Assembly (NCBI RefSeq): GCF_904846065.1
Contig: NZ_CAJGZV010000001.1
Span: forward strand, 806,001-870,000
Reading direction: 5' to 3'
DNA length: 64,000 bases
From: Psychrobacter immobilis
GTDB lineage: Bacteria; Pseudomonadota; Gammaproteobacteria; Pseudomonadales; Moraxellaceae
The stretch's first letter is position 1. Every line of letters begins with the position of its first letter. The translations under genes and the position numbers were made by a program. The notes beneath the pieces are model-generated. The model had not been told where the DNA came from. It made no database searches and saw only the letters and a program-made list of their open reading frames with translations. Shown here piece by piece: positions 18,370 through 28,792 of this stretch.

Positions 18370-18512
18370 ATGTTCTTAATTTGCCATGGCGACAGGTAGT
18401 TATGTGACTAATCAATACGTTAACATAAGCTACGCCAAATCAACATTACTCAACATACTATTACTATCTACCTCACCTATCTTTGTCTATACTCACAATG
18501 GTAAGCAGTAAC

Positions 18513-18546
18513 AAAGTGTAGTTATATATAAAGTGTGGTTATATAC
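18513..18546 (+). repeat. 17-bp tandem direct repeat upstream of kbp
   Basis: Two adjacent 17-base units (18513-18529 and 18530-18546) read AAAGTGTAGTTATATAT and AAAGTGTGGTTATATAC, differing at two positions. They lie 66-99 bases before the kbp start, where a regulator could bind side by side. The rest of the 302-base gap after acpP shows only the acpP terminator. Confidence 0.6.
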
Positions 18547-18611
18547 GAATGTATATGCCATTAAAAAAATAATGATCAATAATAAATAACAATATTTAAG
18601 GGAGTATGTAA

Positions 18612-19121
18612 ATGGGTATGTTCAGTTTTGCAAAAGATATCGGTGATAAAATTTTCAATCGTGATGACGCCAAACACGATGCCAAGTCAGAAACTAAAGC
18701 AGACGCCAATACGCCAGTACAGAGTAGCGAACCTTCTGCGCAATCAGTTGCCAATATTTTACTTCGTCGTATTCAACAGCAGAATCTTAATATTAGCGAT
18801 TTGAAAATCAAGTATAACGGCTCAACAGATACTGCAGAAATCAGCGGTAAAGCTAAAACGCAAGCAGACCGCGAAAAAGCGATTATCGCCATTGGTAATG
18901 TACAAAACGTGGCCAAGGTAATCGATAATATTGATATCGAAGAAGATGCGCCTGAGTCAACGATGTATACAGTGAAATCTGGTGATAGCTTGTCTAAGAT
19001 CGCAAAAGAGGTTTATGGTTCAGCGGATGATTATATGAAAATCTTTGAAGCCAATAAGCCGATGCTATCTAGCCCTGATAAGATTTATCCTGGTCAAGTA
19101 CTGCGTATTCCTAAGCCATAA
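18612..19121 (+). CDS. kbp: BON-LysM potassium-binding protein Kbp-like
   Basis: The 169-aa product resembles E. coli Kbp (YgaU), a soluble potassium-binding protein. It begins MGMFSFAKDIGDKIF; a low-complexity Lys/Asp/Ser segment follows (about residues 20-45), then a BON domain (LNISDLKIKYNGSTDTAEIS to VIDNIDIEEDAP). A C-terminal LysM domain (YTVKSGDSLSKIAKEVYGSA, ending YPGQVLRIPKP) completes it. There is no signal peptide. AAGGGAG lies upstream, and a tandem repeat lies in front of the gene. Confidence 0.87.
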   Translation: MGMFSFAKDIGDKIFNRDDAKHDAKSETKADANTPVQSSEPSAQSVANILLRRIQQQNLNISDLKIKYNGSTDTAEISGKAKTQADREKAIIAIGNVQNVAKVIDNIDIEEDAPESTMYTVKSGDSLSKIAKEVYGSADDYMKIFEANKPMLSSPDKIYPGQVLRIPKP

Positions 19122-19163
19122 TAGGCTTTTGAACTGTCAGAGATATGTGCGAAAAAAATAAAG

Positions 19164-19196
19164 AATGCCTCTTACTATAATAAGAGGCATTTTTTT
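19164..19196 (+). terminator. bidirectional terminator, kbp / queG
   Basis: AATGCCTCTTA (19164-19174) pairs perfectly with TAAGAGGCATT (19181-19191), followed by a T-run; an A-rich stretch lies just before it. It lies between convergent genes. Confidence 0.9.
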
Positions 19197-19222
19197 GGCA
19201 TATAGAAATATAAACTTAAGAT

Positions 19223-20455
19223 TTAGAGATTTTTTAACTTCTCGTACTGTTCAGCTATGGCCCAATTGATATGTACATCGAGCATTTCGTTATGTACGCC
19301 CAACTTTGATTGTAACTGAGTAATGGTTTCTTCATTACCATTAGCATTTCCAAGACCAATCGCGATATTACGCAAAAAGTTCACATAGCCTGTGCGTCTA
19401 AGCGGGCTGCCTTCAGTTTTTTTCATAAATTCAGCTTCTTGCCATTGCCACAGCTCAAGCAAACTGCTGCTATCAAGGTTATGCCGTGGTGCGAAATCCT
19501 CTACAGGTGTAAGATTGGCGTAGCGATTCCAAGGACAGATAAGTTGACAGTCGTCACAGCCAAAGATGCGATTACCAATTGCGCGGCGGTATTTTATATC
19601 AATAATACCGTCGTGCTCGATAGTGAGGTAGGAGATACAAGCTGCAGCATTGAGCTCATAGGGCGCGACAATCGCTTGAGTGGGACAGATATCGATACAA
19701 GCGCTACAACTGCCGCAATGCTCTTTGACCGGTTTGTCATCAGGTAACTGGAGACTAATAAATAGCTCACCCAATACAAAAAATGAACCCGCTTGCTTGT
19801 TGATTAATAAGGTGTGCTTTCCTGTCCAGCCAAGACCAGCAGCATCGGCAATGGGTCGCTCGAAAATAGGAGCAGAGTCGCTAAAAGGCCTAAAAATAAA
19901 ATCTTGCTCTGAACCTATATTGAGGTGTTGCCACTCAGGAAGCATGGCTTCTATCTTTAGTGCCAATTGCTTCAAACGACTGCGCATCGTTTTATGATAG
20001 TCGCGTCCTCTGGCATAACGAGCGATGATGCCTTGATTGGGGTAGTCATTGTCAGTGATCTTACGTGGGGTTGGTGCTTGAGTCAGGTAATCCATACGGA
20101 CACTGATGATGGTTTTTGCCCCTTCTACCAGTTGGTCAGGATTTGCCCGCAGTTCATGATTGTTATGCATAAACTGCAGTTGCCCCTCATAGCCTTTATC
20201 GAGCCATTGTTGCAATTGTACAATCTGCTTAGCAAATAAAGGATGATGCACCGATAAAAAACCGCAGTCGGCAAACCCTAAAGCCTGTGCTTGGTCTTTA
20301 ATCCATTGTTTGACATCTGCTGTGGTGGTAAATGTTGGGCTATTATTCACATTAATCTTTTTTTCGGACGCAGGCTTAGGTTCAGCAGAGATTTGCTTAG
20401 CTGATTTCTGCTGGGTTGAAGAGATAGGCAAGTTTACTTTAGGAGGATTATTCAT
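19223..20455 (-). CDS. queG: Epoxyqueuosine reductase
   Basis: QueG is a cobalamin- and iron-sulfur-dependent enzyme that carries out the last step of queuosine synthesis in tRNA. Two 4Fe-4S binding regions are visible: CGSCSACIDICPTQAI (Cys247, 250, 253, 257) and GCDDCQLICPWN (Cys300, 303, 307). The N-terminal 38 or so residues are a polar extension (Lys, Ser, Asn, Pro) absent from E. coli QueG. The ATG has no clear ribosome site, so a later start such as the GTG at residue 36 is possible. It diverges from nnr, the same pairing as yjeS/yjeF in E. coli. Confidence 0.94.
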   Translation of the reverse strand: MNNPPKVNLPISSTQQKSAKQISAEPKPASEKKINVNNSPTFTTTADVKQWIKDQAQALGFADCGFLSVHHPLFAKQIVQLQQWLDKGYEGQLQFMHNNHELRANPDQLVEGAKTIISVRMDYLTQAPTPRKITDNDYPNQGIIARYARGRDYHKTMRSRLKQLALKIEAMLPEWQHLNIGSEQDFIFRPFSDSAPIFERPIADAAGLGWTGKHTLLINKQAGSFFVLGELFISLQLPDDKPVKEHCGSCSACIDICPTQAIVAPYELNAAACISYLTIEHDGIIDIKYRRAIGNRIFGCDDCQLICPWNRYANLTPVEDFAPRHNLDSSSLLELWQWQEAEFMKKTEGSPLRRTGYVNFLRNIAIGLGNANGNEETITQLQSKLGVHNEMLDVHINWAIAEQYEKLKNL

Positions 20456-20647
20456 GTGTGACAGTAGGCGATAGAGTGAATACCGATATAATAAGCCAGT
20501 GAGCTAAGAGCGCAAGTATAAAAGCAAATAATTTCACATTCATATTGATACATACGTTGATGTAAGCGTTTGCTAAGCTGATGCTAAATGATAGTAATCA
20601 TATCTCAATAAAATAGAAAATCAGCAAAAAATACTCAAGGACTAGCT

Positions 20648-22387
20648 ATGAAAAATCAGACCAATTTATCACCTATAAAAAATACAAAACCTATCCCGTT
20701 ATATAGCAGTGAACAACTCTATGTGATGGAGCAAGCATGGTTTGTAGAGGGGCATGATAGTTTTGGGTTGATGAAACAAGCAGCCTGGCAAATGGCGCAA
20801 CACATAGAGCAATTATATGAACAAAAACAATTAAACATATATCCATCAGCCACTACTTATGTGCCTCGTCGTCATATGCGTCAGCATCGAGTGAGCATTT
20901 GGGTTGGAAAGGGTAATAATGGTGGCGACGGTTGGCTCATTGCTTATTATTTACAGCAAATGGGTTGGCAGGTACAAGTGGTAACAGTTGGTTTTGAGAG
21001 TGATGATTTTGATACCAGTGACACAACAGCATTTTCTGACGCACAAAAAACCCTAAAAGAGGCGCTATGGGCCAATTGCCCTTATCGACGCTTTGAAAAT
21101 GGTGCTTGTGAGCCAGAAGAAGGAGTAGATGGTAATCTGCAAGCCGATGTCTATATTGATGCGCTGTTTGGTATTGGTCTGGATCGTGCACCTACAGGTA
21201 TTTATAAAACGGCCATTAGCACTTTTAATGAGTTATCTAAAGGAAATAACACCTTGGCCATTGCGGTTGATATTCCAAGTGGTTTGGTGGCTTCGACTGG
21301 CGAGGTGTTTGAGCAGGTGGCTATACAGGCTGATATAACGCTATGTTTAATTGCACGGAAATTCGGTTTGCATACCAAAGATGGTATGGATTGTAGCGGC
21401 AAGGTAATTGATATACCGCTGATACCTTATCCAATAAATGATAAAAGGTTCATGCCAGTAGCAACACTGATTACTACTGCATATGGTCTAAGTCCTCGCC
21501 GTCAAAATAGCTACAAAGGTAGCTATGGTCATGTACTGATTATTGGCGGTAATCGTATCGATGGCTCACAAGGTATGGGCGGCGCTGCGATACTGTCTGC
21601 TTCGAGCTCGATGGCGGCAGGAGCGGGTAAAATTACAGTTGCTTGCCATGAGGCTTTTCATAGCGCCCTATTAACTTCGCTACCAGATGCAATGACGATT
21701 AATTTGCATGATGTGGATGGAGTGCAGGAGTTAATTAAGTCAGCTACTGTGATTGCGATTGGTATGGGGCTTGGTCGTGATGAAAAAGCAAAAGTGTTAT
21801 TTATAAAGTATCTACAAGCTGCGATGACAGCTAAAAAGGCAATAGTGATTGATGCTGATGGACTTTATCATTTGGCATCATTGCAATTAGAGCATCATGA
21901 ATTGGTCAGTCAGCTGCGAGAATATAGCGTTAATCATCAAGTTTGTTTGACACCGCACAGTGGCGAAACTGCTAGATTACTGAATAAGAGAATCAGTGAA
22001 GTGGAAAGCAATAGACTACAAGCGATAAAACAGTGCGCTACAACTTATGGTGGTGAATGGGTGCTAAAAGGCGCAGGTTCTTTGATATTAGAGCAGGGCT
22101 TAGATGAGCACCACGTTTATGTTTGTGCTGTCGGTAATGCCGGTATGGCGACGGCTGGCATGGGTGATGTGTTATCCGGTGTCATTGCTGGTCTGCTAGC
22201 ACAACAAGATTTATCGTCAGGAATGCAAAGCTTGCATCAAGCGGTTGTTATACATGGATTAGCAGGGGATACGCTGGTCAATCAAAGTAATAATACGTTA
22301 TTGGTTGGACAACGAGGACTACAAGCTCAGGATATGCCAGCAGCCATTCGTCATGTGATGCAGCTATTGATTAACGTCTATAATTAG
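20648..22387 (+). CDS. nnr: Bifunctional NAD(P)H-hydrate repair enzyme
   Basis: Nnr repairs hydrated NAD(P)H. The 579-aa product has the N-terminal epimerase domain with GKGNNGGDGW at residues 87-96. The C-terminal ADP-dependent dehydratase domain has YGHVLIIGGNRIDGSQGMGG, LTPHSGETARLL and the nucleotide site GNAGMATAGMGDVLSGVIAG. AAGGAC precedes the ATG. It diverges from queG. Its stop is only eight bases from the stop of the convergent DUF4124 gene, with no terminator in between. Confidence 0.95.
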   Translation: MKNQTNLSPIKNTKPIPLYSSEQLYVMEQAWFVEGHDSFGLMKQAAWQMAQHIEQLYEQKQLNIYPSATTYVPRRHMRQHRVSIWVGKGNNGGDGWLIAYYLQQMGWQVQVVTVGFESDDFDTSDTTAFSDAQKTLKEALWANCPYRRFENGACEPEEGVDGNLQADVYIDALFGIGLDRAPTGIYKTAISTFNELSKGNNTLAIAVDIPSGLVASTGEVFEQVAIQADITLCLIARKFGLHTKDGMDCSGKVIDIPLIPYPINDKRFMPVATLITTAYGLSPRRQNSYKGSYGHVLIIGGNRIDGSQGMGGAAILSASSSMAAGAGKITVACHEAFHSALLTSLPDAMTINLHDVDGVQELIKSATVIAIGMGLGRDEKAKVLFIKYLQAAMTAKKAIVIDADGLYHLASLQLEHHELVSQLREYSVNHQVCLTPHSGETARLLNKRISEVESNRLQAIKQCATTYGGEWVLKGAGSLILEQGLDEHHVYVCAVGNAGMATAGMGDVLSGVIAGLLAQQDLSSGMQSLHQAVVIHGLAGDTLVNQSNNTLLVGQRGLQAQDMPAAIRHVMQLLINVYN

Positions 22388-22395
22388 CATTAAGC

Positions 22396-22893
22396 CTAGG
22401 TAGTTGAGTTGCCACAATACTGATCAATTGCCTGCTGTACGCGTTCACGTTTGAGCTCAATTTCACGACCGTCTAAATATTGACGCTTGCCATTTGCATC
22501 CATCTCATAAATACGTCCGCCGACATTCAAGTTGGTCAAATTATTGCGGAGTGACTGGCAACGCTGTGCATTGGCTTGTGCTTCTTGTTCTTTAATCCGT
22601 GCTTCAAGCGCTGCAACTCTTTGCTCTTCTACGCTTTGAGTATTAGTACTTTGATTGGCATCTGTTTTGCCAGCCAATTGTCCTGCATTGCTTTGTCTGC
22701 CATCACTACGAAATTCAATCAGCTCAATGTTTTTACCATTTTGCGGCGCATGTTGGCTGTATTTGACTTCACCATGTGCACCGACAGATTTATAAACTTG
22801 AATAGCATGACTGGCATTCATCGACAGCATTAGCACATACGCAGTACTCATAAGCAGTTTGGTAGCAGTATTTATTTTAGACGCATATGCCAT
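22396..22893 (-). CDS. DUF4124-type periplasmic protein
   Basis: A 165-aa protein with an N-terminal signal peptide (hydrophobic stretch to about residue 30, ASHA before a likely cleavage site). A short DUF4124-like domain follows (QVYKSVGAHGEVKYSQHAP, residues 32-50). Then comes a polar region with a coiled-coil-like stretch (QRVAALEARIKEQEAQANAQ). The C-terminal part has GGRIYEMDANGKRQYLDGREI. AGGA lies upstream of the ATG. The domain's function is not established. Confidence 0.75.
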   Translation of the reverse strand: MAYASKINTATKLLMSTAYVLMLSMNASHAIQVYKSVGAHGEVKYSQHAPQNGKNIELIEFRSDGRQSNAGQLAGKTDANQSTNTQSVEEQRVAALEARIKEQEAQANAQRCQSLRNNLTNLNVGGRIYEMDANGKRQYLDGREIELKRERVQQAIDQYCGNSTT

Positions 22894-23761
22894 AGTAGCA
22901 ATCCTCTCAAGGGGTAAAAAACAGATGTGTATATATGTGTCAATATAACATTTAAGTGTTGGAATGGTACTAAAAATGTACCAGCTTTCGATTCTAACAA
23001 ATAATCCTTATGAATGTATGTTATTTAATAACTAATAGTTAGGGATGGGCTTTAGAAGTTTTTCTTGACAATAGCTCACAAACCATCGAATATAATAGCA
23101 GTTGATTGGTCAGTGAGCGGCTTTTATGATATTGCCGTGGCACTTGAAAATGAGGACGATAGGTTACTTATCAGTGGCTTACGCAGTTTTCGTTTCTTTG
23201 TGACAATGATATTGCAAAGATAGTAATCATAACGATTGTTATCGATAACTTTATGTATTGTCTCCGGACTTATCTGTCTACAATGACTAAGATAAACTTA
23301 TTATTTGAAATGCGCTAAGCGTGACTCTAGCGGTTGTATTAAACATGGAAAAATATTCAGCAATTCAATCTTTTTAATAAGCCTGTCGTAAAATCTAACC
23401 ATTTTACAAATTAGTATTGGCTGTGAGAGTGATTTAAATTGTGAATATCGATGCCTCTGTATAAATCAATCTGTTGTAAATGCTGTCTGCTATTTATCAA
23501 TAATAAGCTTCTTTTATAGATGCACGCGCATCTTGTCACTGTACATCGATAGACTCCTGCCATAAAACTGACCCTACATATATTGCTGTGTTTGAGTAGC
23601 CTGCTGTCTTATAAAACAGCGTTACTTAGAGATAGTGGGCACACATTCTTGATATGGATAAGGATTTGCAGCCATTTCTATAAGATGAACCATCTTGTGT
23701 AAATAGCATGGTTTTCTCTTATAAATGAACGCCAATTCTTGACAAAAAAAAGGTGATGACA
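22894..23761 (+). other. 868-base region upstream of ilvB
   Basis: The longest gene-free stretch of the window. It holds a TTGACA/TATAAT pair at 23065-23096, a 25-codon hydrophobic reading frame at 23126-23203 without a good ribosome site, small hairpins (for example AAGATG/CATCTT at 23682-23696), and a TTGACA at 23739-23744 just before ilvB. I found no leader peptide rich in Leu, Val and Ile and no clear attenuator. Confidence 0.45.
23065..23096 (+). promoter_or_regulatory. possible distal ilvB promoter with 20-base spacer
   Basis: Both hexamers are perfect, TTGACA (23065-23070) and TATAAT (23091-23096), but 20 bases apart, which is longer than the usual 16-18. If used, the ilvB leader would be about 660 bases long. 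An activator that twists the DNA could compensate for the spacing. Confidence 0.35.
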
Positions 23762-25588
23762 GTGACGCAAACCACGCAAAGTCCGAATATGACGGGACAT
23801 ACCCAAACGGGGAATGCCGCCAAAAATTTTGAAGAAAAGCAACAACGCCTCGCTGAGGGTAGTGAGCAACCTATCATGCTATCTGGTGCTGAGATGTTGG
23901 TGCAATCACTGACTGATGAGGGCGTCAAATATATTTTTGGCTATCCAGGTGGTGCGGTTCTTCATATCTATGATGCTTTGTTTCAACAAGAAAATATCGA
24001 GCATATCTTAGTACGTCATGAGCAAGCAGCCGGTCACATGGCAGATGCTTATTCGCGAGTCACAGGGCAGACAGGTGTAGTATTAGCGACGTCAGGTCCG
24101 GGTGCTACTAATACCGTAACGGCTATCGCAACAGCGTTTATGGATTCTGTGCCGATGGTGGTCATCGCAGGTCAGGTACCTAGCAGCCTAATTGGGGAAG
24201 ATGCCTTCCAAGAAACAGATATGGTCGGTGTATCACGTCCTATCGTGAAGCATAGCTTTCAAGTGCGCCACGCTAGCGAAATCCCAATGATTGTCAAAAA
24301 AGCCTTTTATATTGCTCAGTCTGGACGCCCAGGTCCTGTAGTGATTGATGTACCAAAAGATATGACCGCGCCAAGTGAAAAATTTGCTTATGCTTATCCA
24401 GAAGAAGTGTTTATACGTTCGTATCAGCCGTCATTAAAAGGCCATAGTGGTCAGATTAAAAAAGCGGTTGAAACACTGCTTGCTGCAAAGCGTCCGATTA
24501 TTTACTCTGGTGGCGGTGTTGTTTTAGGCAATGCGCATAAAGAGCTTACTAATCTTGCGCACCGTTTAAATTTACCAGTAACCAATACCTTAATGGGCTT
24601 GGGTGCGTTCCCTGGTTCTGATAGTCAGTTCTTGGGTATGCTCGGTATGCATGGCACTTATGAAGCCAATATGACCATGCATCATGCCGACGTCATCTTG
24701 GCAGTTGGTGCACGTTTTGATGACCGTGTCACTAATAATGTCAAAAAATTCTGTCCGAATGCGACGATTATTCATATTGATATTGATCCTACCTCTATTT
24801 CAAAAACGATTAATGCGCATATTCCGATCGTGGGCGATGTCAAATCTGTCCTGACCGATATCATAGAAATTGTTGGTGATGATAAAGAGCTAGACCAACC
24901 AGCATTGTTGGATTGGTGGTCACAGATTAATGAGTGGCGTAAGCGTCATGGCCTGCGTTATGACACCAGCACTGATAATGGTATTAAGCCACAAGCGGTC
25001 GTGCAAGCCTTAGATAAAGTGACTAATAGTAACGCTATTATCACCAGTGACGTCGGTCAGCATCAGATGTTTGCTGCCCTTTACTATACCTATAATGAGC
25101 CGCGTCAATGGCTAAACTCAGGTGGTTTAGGGACGATGGGTGTTGGCTTGCCGTATGCGATGGCCGCCAAATTAGCTTGTCCAGATCGCGACGTGGTTTG
25201 TATCACGGGTGAAGGCTCTATTCAGATGAATATTCAAGAGCTCTCAACCTGCTTACAATATAATTTGCCAGTTAAAATCTTAAATCTAAATAACGCCCAA
25301 TTAGGCATGGTGAAGCAGTGGCAAGACATGCTGTATGAAGGTCGTCATGCCCATTCTTATATGAATTCACTACCAGACTTTGTCAAGCTCGCTGAAAGCT
25401 ATGGTCACGTCGGTATCAAGATTACTGATCCTGCGACCATGGAAGCACAGTTGGCGGAAGCCATGGCAATAACAGATAGATTGGTATTTATTGACGTTTA
25501 TGTCGATCGTAACGAGCATGTATATCCGATGCAAATTGCTGGGCAAGCGATGCGTGATATGTGGTTAACAAAAGGGGAGCGTACCTAA
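23762..25588 (+). CDS. ilvB: Acetolactate synthase, large (catalytic) subunit
   Basis: Catalyses the thiamine-diphosphate-dependent first step of valine, leucine and isoleucine synthesis. Domains in order: N-terminal TPP-binding half ([36 protein letters not shown] with the catalytic Glu), FAD-binding middle part, and the C-terminal TPP half with [13 protein letters not shown]. The frame opens at 23753; AAAGGTG (23749-23755) is too close to the ATG at 23756 and well placed for the GTG at 23762, giving 608 aa. An N-terminal polar extension of about 35 residues precedes the core. ilvH overlaps its stop. ilvI or ilvG would be equally fitting names. Confidence 0.95.
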   Translation: MTQTTQSPNMTGHTQTGNAAKNFEEKQQRLAEGSEQPIMLSGAEMLVQSLTDEGVKYIFGYPGGAVLHIYDALFQQENIEHILVRHEQAAGHMADAYSRVTGQTGVVLATSGPGATNTVTAIATAFMDSVPMVVIAGQVPSSLIGEDAFQETDMVGVSRPIVKHSFQVRHASEIPMIVKKAFYIAQSGRPGPVVIDVPKDMTAPSEKFAYAYPEEVFIRSYQPSLKGHSGQIKKAVETLLAAKRPIIYSGGGVVLGNAHKELTNLAHRLNLPVTNTLMGLGAFPGSDSQFLGMLGMHGTYEANMTMHHADVILAVGARFDDRVTNNVKKFCPNATIIHIDIDPTSISKTINAHIPIVGDVKSVLTDIIEIVGDDKELDQPALLDWWSQINEWRKRHGLRYDTSTDNGIKPQAVVQALDKVTNSNAIITSDVGQHQMFAALYYTYNEPRQWLNSGGLGTMGVGLPYAMAAKLACPDRDVVCITGEGSIQMNIQELSTCLQYNLPVKILNLNNAQLGMVKQWQDMLYEGRHAHSYMNSLPDFVKLAESYGHVGIKITDPATMEAQLAEAMAITDRLVFIDVYVDRNEHVYPMQIAGQAMRDMWLTKGERT

Positions 25589-26085
25589 TGCAACAACAAC
25601 ATCTGATTTCGGTATTGATGGAAAACGAAGCGGGTTCGTTGTCGCGAGTGGTCGGTTTGTTCTCTCAACGTGGCTACAACATTGAAACTTTGAACGTTGC
25701 GCCAACAGACGATTCGAGTATTTCTCGCTTAACATTGACCACTATTACCTCACCTGAAAAAATAGAACAAATCACCAAGCAATTGCATAAATTGATTGAA
25801 GTGGTTAAAGTGCTTAATCTATCAGATACCGTACACGTCGAACGCGAGTTGATGCTCATAAAAGTGCGGGCAACGGGCGGCGTACGTGAAGAGATTAAAC
25901 GCAGTGCCGATATTTTCCGTGCACAAATCGTTGATGTAAACGCCAATCTATATACCATTCAAATCGTTGGTGACAAAGCCAAACTTGATGGCTTTATTGA
26001 TGTGATTGGTCGTGAACGTATTATGGAAGTGGTGCGTTCGGGTGTGATTGGTATTGCACGCGGCGAAAAAACGCTCAGTTTATAA
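25588..26085 (+). CDS. ilvH: Acetolactate synthase, small (regulatory) subunit
   Basis: The regulatory subunit carries valine feedback inhibition and stimulates the large subunit. The ATG at 25588 overlaps the ilvB stop by one base (TAATG), with AGGGGAG upstream, and gives 165 aa. An N-terminal ACT domain (HLISVLMENEAGSLSRVVGL, residues 5-24) is followed by the C-terminal domain (REEIKRSADIFRAQIVDV). The frame is open further upstream, but that would intrude into ilvB. Confidence 0.96.
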   Translation: MQQQHLISVLMENEAGSLSRVVGLFSQRGYNIETLNVAPTDDSSISRLTLTTITSPEKIEQITKQLHKLIEVVKVLNLSDTVHVERELMLIKVRATGGVREEIKRSADIFRAQIVDVNANLYTIQIVGDKAKLDGFIDVIGRERIMEVVRSGVIGIARGEKTLSL

Positions 26086-26211
26086 TGGGTGCTTACTGTA
26101 CTTATTGTAGGTCAAATTATTTATTCAAACATTAACATAGCGCTTATCTCACCCATCACTTCGATAAGGTGATTATAATTTAAGTGTTTATTTATCCATG
26201 GCAAGCCATGA

Positions 26212-27249
<1,038 letters not shown>

Positions 27250-27295
27250 TTCAGTATTAGGCTATTAAGAAATTAGTCGCTGATATAGAACTAAG

Positions 27296-27330
27296 AGCTC
27301 ATGCTATTACTTAATAGTGTGAGCTTTTTT
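27296..27330 (+). terminator. ilvC terminator
   Basis: Thirteen-base arms (27296-27308 and 27313-27325), with two G-U pairs, close a four-base loop, followed by five or more T. It closes the ilvBHC cluster. Confidence 0.88.
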
Positions 27331-27520
27331 AGTTTGCACTACTTTAATGAAATTTTAACCACAATCGCTTTGGTGTTGGTTGAAAACTACCAATCGATGC
27401 CTCATATATTTAGCCTTCATTGACTTTTTTGAATATTCTTAGTGCAACCAATTGCTGGTTAATTATCAAAACGATTGAGTTGCGCGTTCTTACTTTTTTA
27501 TAGATTATAGGTTGTGTGTT

Positions 27521-27946
27521 GTGCAAATATCTTATCCAGACTGGCTAACGCCGCAATTCGTATATATTACTCTTAGCGCTGTGGTAGCTGTTTTAATATG
27601 GATAGAAGGGGAGATGCTCAAAAAAACCGATGGCAAATTGCCTAAGTCTAAGTTTTTTCAAATCAGCTCACTCTTGGATACTTTGTGGTTCTTTATTTCC
27701 GTTGTCATATTATATGTGATTGACTTGACGCCACTAGCCATTACGGTACCTGCTGCTTATGGCATCTATACTACCTTTGGATGGATATACGGGACGCGTT
27801 TACTAAAGCGTAAAGGTATTCCTGATTCTCCTAAAGACTTGGTGATACCTGCTAAATACATCGCCTATAGTCAGTCATTTTCACTGATATTTTTTGCGCT
27901 TTGTTTGTTAGTATTAAGTTCACCGTGGCTACCGATATCTCAATGA
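27521..27946 (+). CDS. hypothetical four-helix membrane protein
   Basis: I do not recognise the family. The protein (about 141 aa from the GTG at 27521) has four hydrophobic segments: near residues 14-33, 50-70, 72-92 and 115-135. A positively charged loop with KKTDGKLPKSK follows the first, and RLLKRKGIPDSPKDL follows the third. It begins ISYPDWLTPQFVYI. An AGG lies nine bases before the GTG; a TTG at 27512 is a less likely start. It stands alone between the ilvC terminator and the cold-shock gene. Confidence 0.6.
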   Translation: MQISYPDWLTPQFVYITLSAVVAVLIWIEGEMLKKTDGKLPKSKFFQISSLLDTLWFFISVVILYVIDLTPLAITVPAAYGIYTTFGWIYGTRLLKRKGIPDSPKDLVIPAKYIAYSQSFSLIFFALCLLVLSSPWLPISQ

Positions 27947-28326
27947 AGTATATGCTGACTTATTACCTATTTATTATTTGAGATAATGCTGTCACCAACT
28001 TAAATGACACCTTTACGTTAGAATGATAGATAGTAAATGATATAAAATATCTTTCTTATCAATGTATTAGATAGTATTTAATTGGCTTTCGTGACTTTTC
28101 AAAACGGATTATCGTTATTTACAAAAATCATCAATTTAACCTGTTGCGATTATAAAAAGCTGCTATAATCAGGCTGTACTCAAAAGATTTTAGGTCGTAA
28201 TTTCAAGCTATCTAACGATATTTTGATCGTATTGACTGTTGCATTTAGCAGAAAATAGTTTGGGTATATATCAATTAATCGGTGACGACACACGTCTCGC
28301 CAACAGTTAAAGAGTTAGGAAAATTT
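27947..28326 (+). other. region upstream of the cold-shock gene
   Basis: A 380-base AT-rich stretch. It holds an extended -10 promoter at 28161-28169 and what would be a leader of about 150 bases. No reading frame other than an in-frame extension of the cold-shock protein was seen. Confidence 0.5.
28161..28169 (+). promoter_or_regulatory. extended -10 promoter of the cold-shock gene
   Basis: TGCTATAAT (28161-28169) is a full extended -10 element. No good -35 box lies at the right distance, which an extended -10 can tolerate. Transcription from here would give a leader of about 150 bases, in the range of cold-shock mRNAs. Confidence 0.55.
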
Positions 28327-28539
28327 ATGTCAGATAAAGTTGAAGGCACTGTAAAGTGGTTTAATGAAGCTAAAGGTTTTGGTTTTATCGCTCAAGACAA
28401 TGGCGGACAAGACGTATTCGCTCACTACAGCGCTATCCAAGGTGGTGGTTTCAAAACTCTAGCCGAAGGCCAAAAAGTGTCTTTCATCTTAGGTGATGGC
28501 AAAAAAGGCCCACAAGCCGAGCAAATCGAAGCTATCTAA
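28327..28539 (+). CDS. Cold-shock protein, CspA family
   Basis: A 70-aa single-stranded nucleic-acid-binding protein that acts as an RNA chaperone. It has both RNA-binding motifs: KGFGFIAQD (RNP1-like) and DVFAHYSAI (RNP2-like), within [15 protein letters not shown]. The frame is open from 28282, but the ATG at 28327 gives the standard N-terminus and length, with AGGAAA upstream. It is monocistronic, with a long leader and a strong terminator. Which csp paralogue it is cannot be told from sequence alone. Confidence 0.95.
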   Translation: MSDKVEGTVKWFNEAKGFGFIAQDNGGQDVFAHYSAIQGGGFKTLAEGQKVSFILGDGKKGPQAEQIEAI

Positions 28540-28651
28540 TCTCATTTGACATCTGGTAAGCTGATTAGTCAGTAAGCTTGATGACAGTAAGATTATCAAT
28601 ATGCATTGATGCCTTTGTTTGTTAAAACAATAAAAATACTGTTTCAACTCT

Positions 28652-28686
28652 AAAAAAAAGCAACCTCTTATCAGGTTGCTTTTTTT
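28652..28686 (+). terminator. cold-shock gene terminator
   Basis: AGCAACCT (28659-28666) pairs with AGGTTGCT (28673-28680), extended by an A-run on the left and a T-run on the right. It lies about 120 bases past the stop, so the transcript has an AT-rich tail. Confidence 0.85.
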
Positions 28687-28792
28687 ATGCCATTTTTCTC
28701 GCTATAAACGTAAAATCATCAAAAGTATACTGATATTAGCTGTCAGTCATCAGCACTGACTCAAAAAAGATCTAACAAAATAAGGTTGTTTT

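Noticed and set aside
23678..23928. Minus-strand frames over the ilvB start
   Set aside because: No ribosome site and no resemblance; they overlap the ilvB N-terminal codons.
28262..28300. Cold-box-like TGACGACACA near the cold-shock gene
   Set aside because: Only the first five bases match the E. coli cold box, and it lies near the start codon, not near the transcript start.
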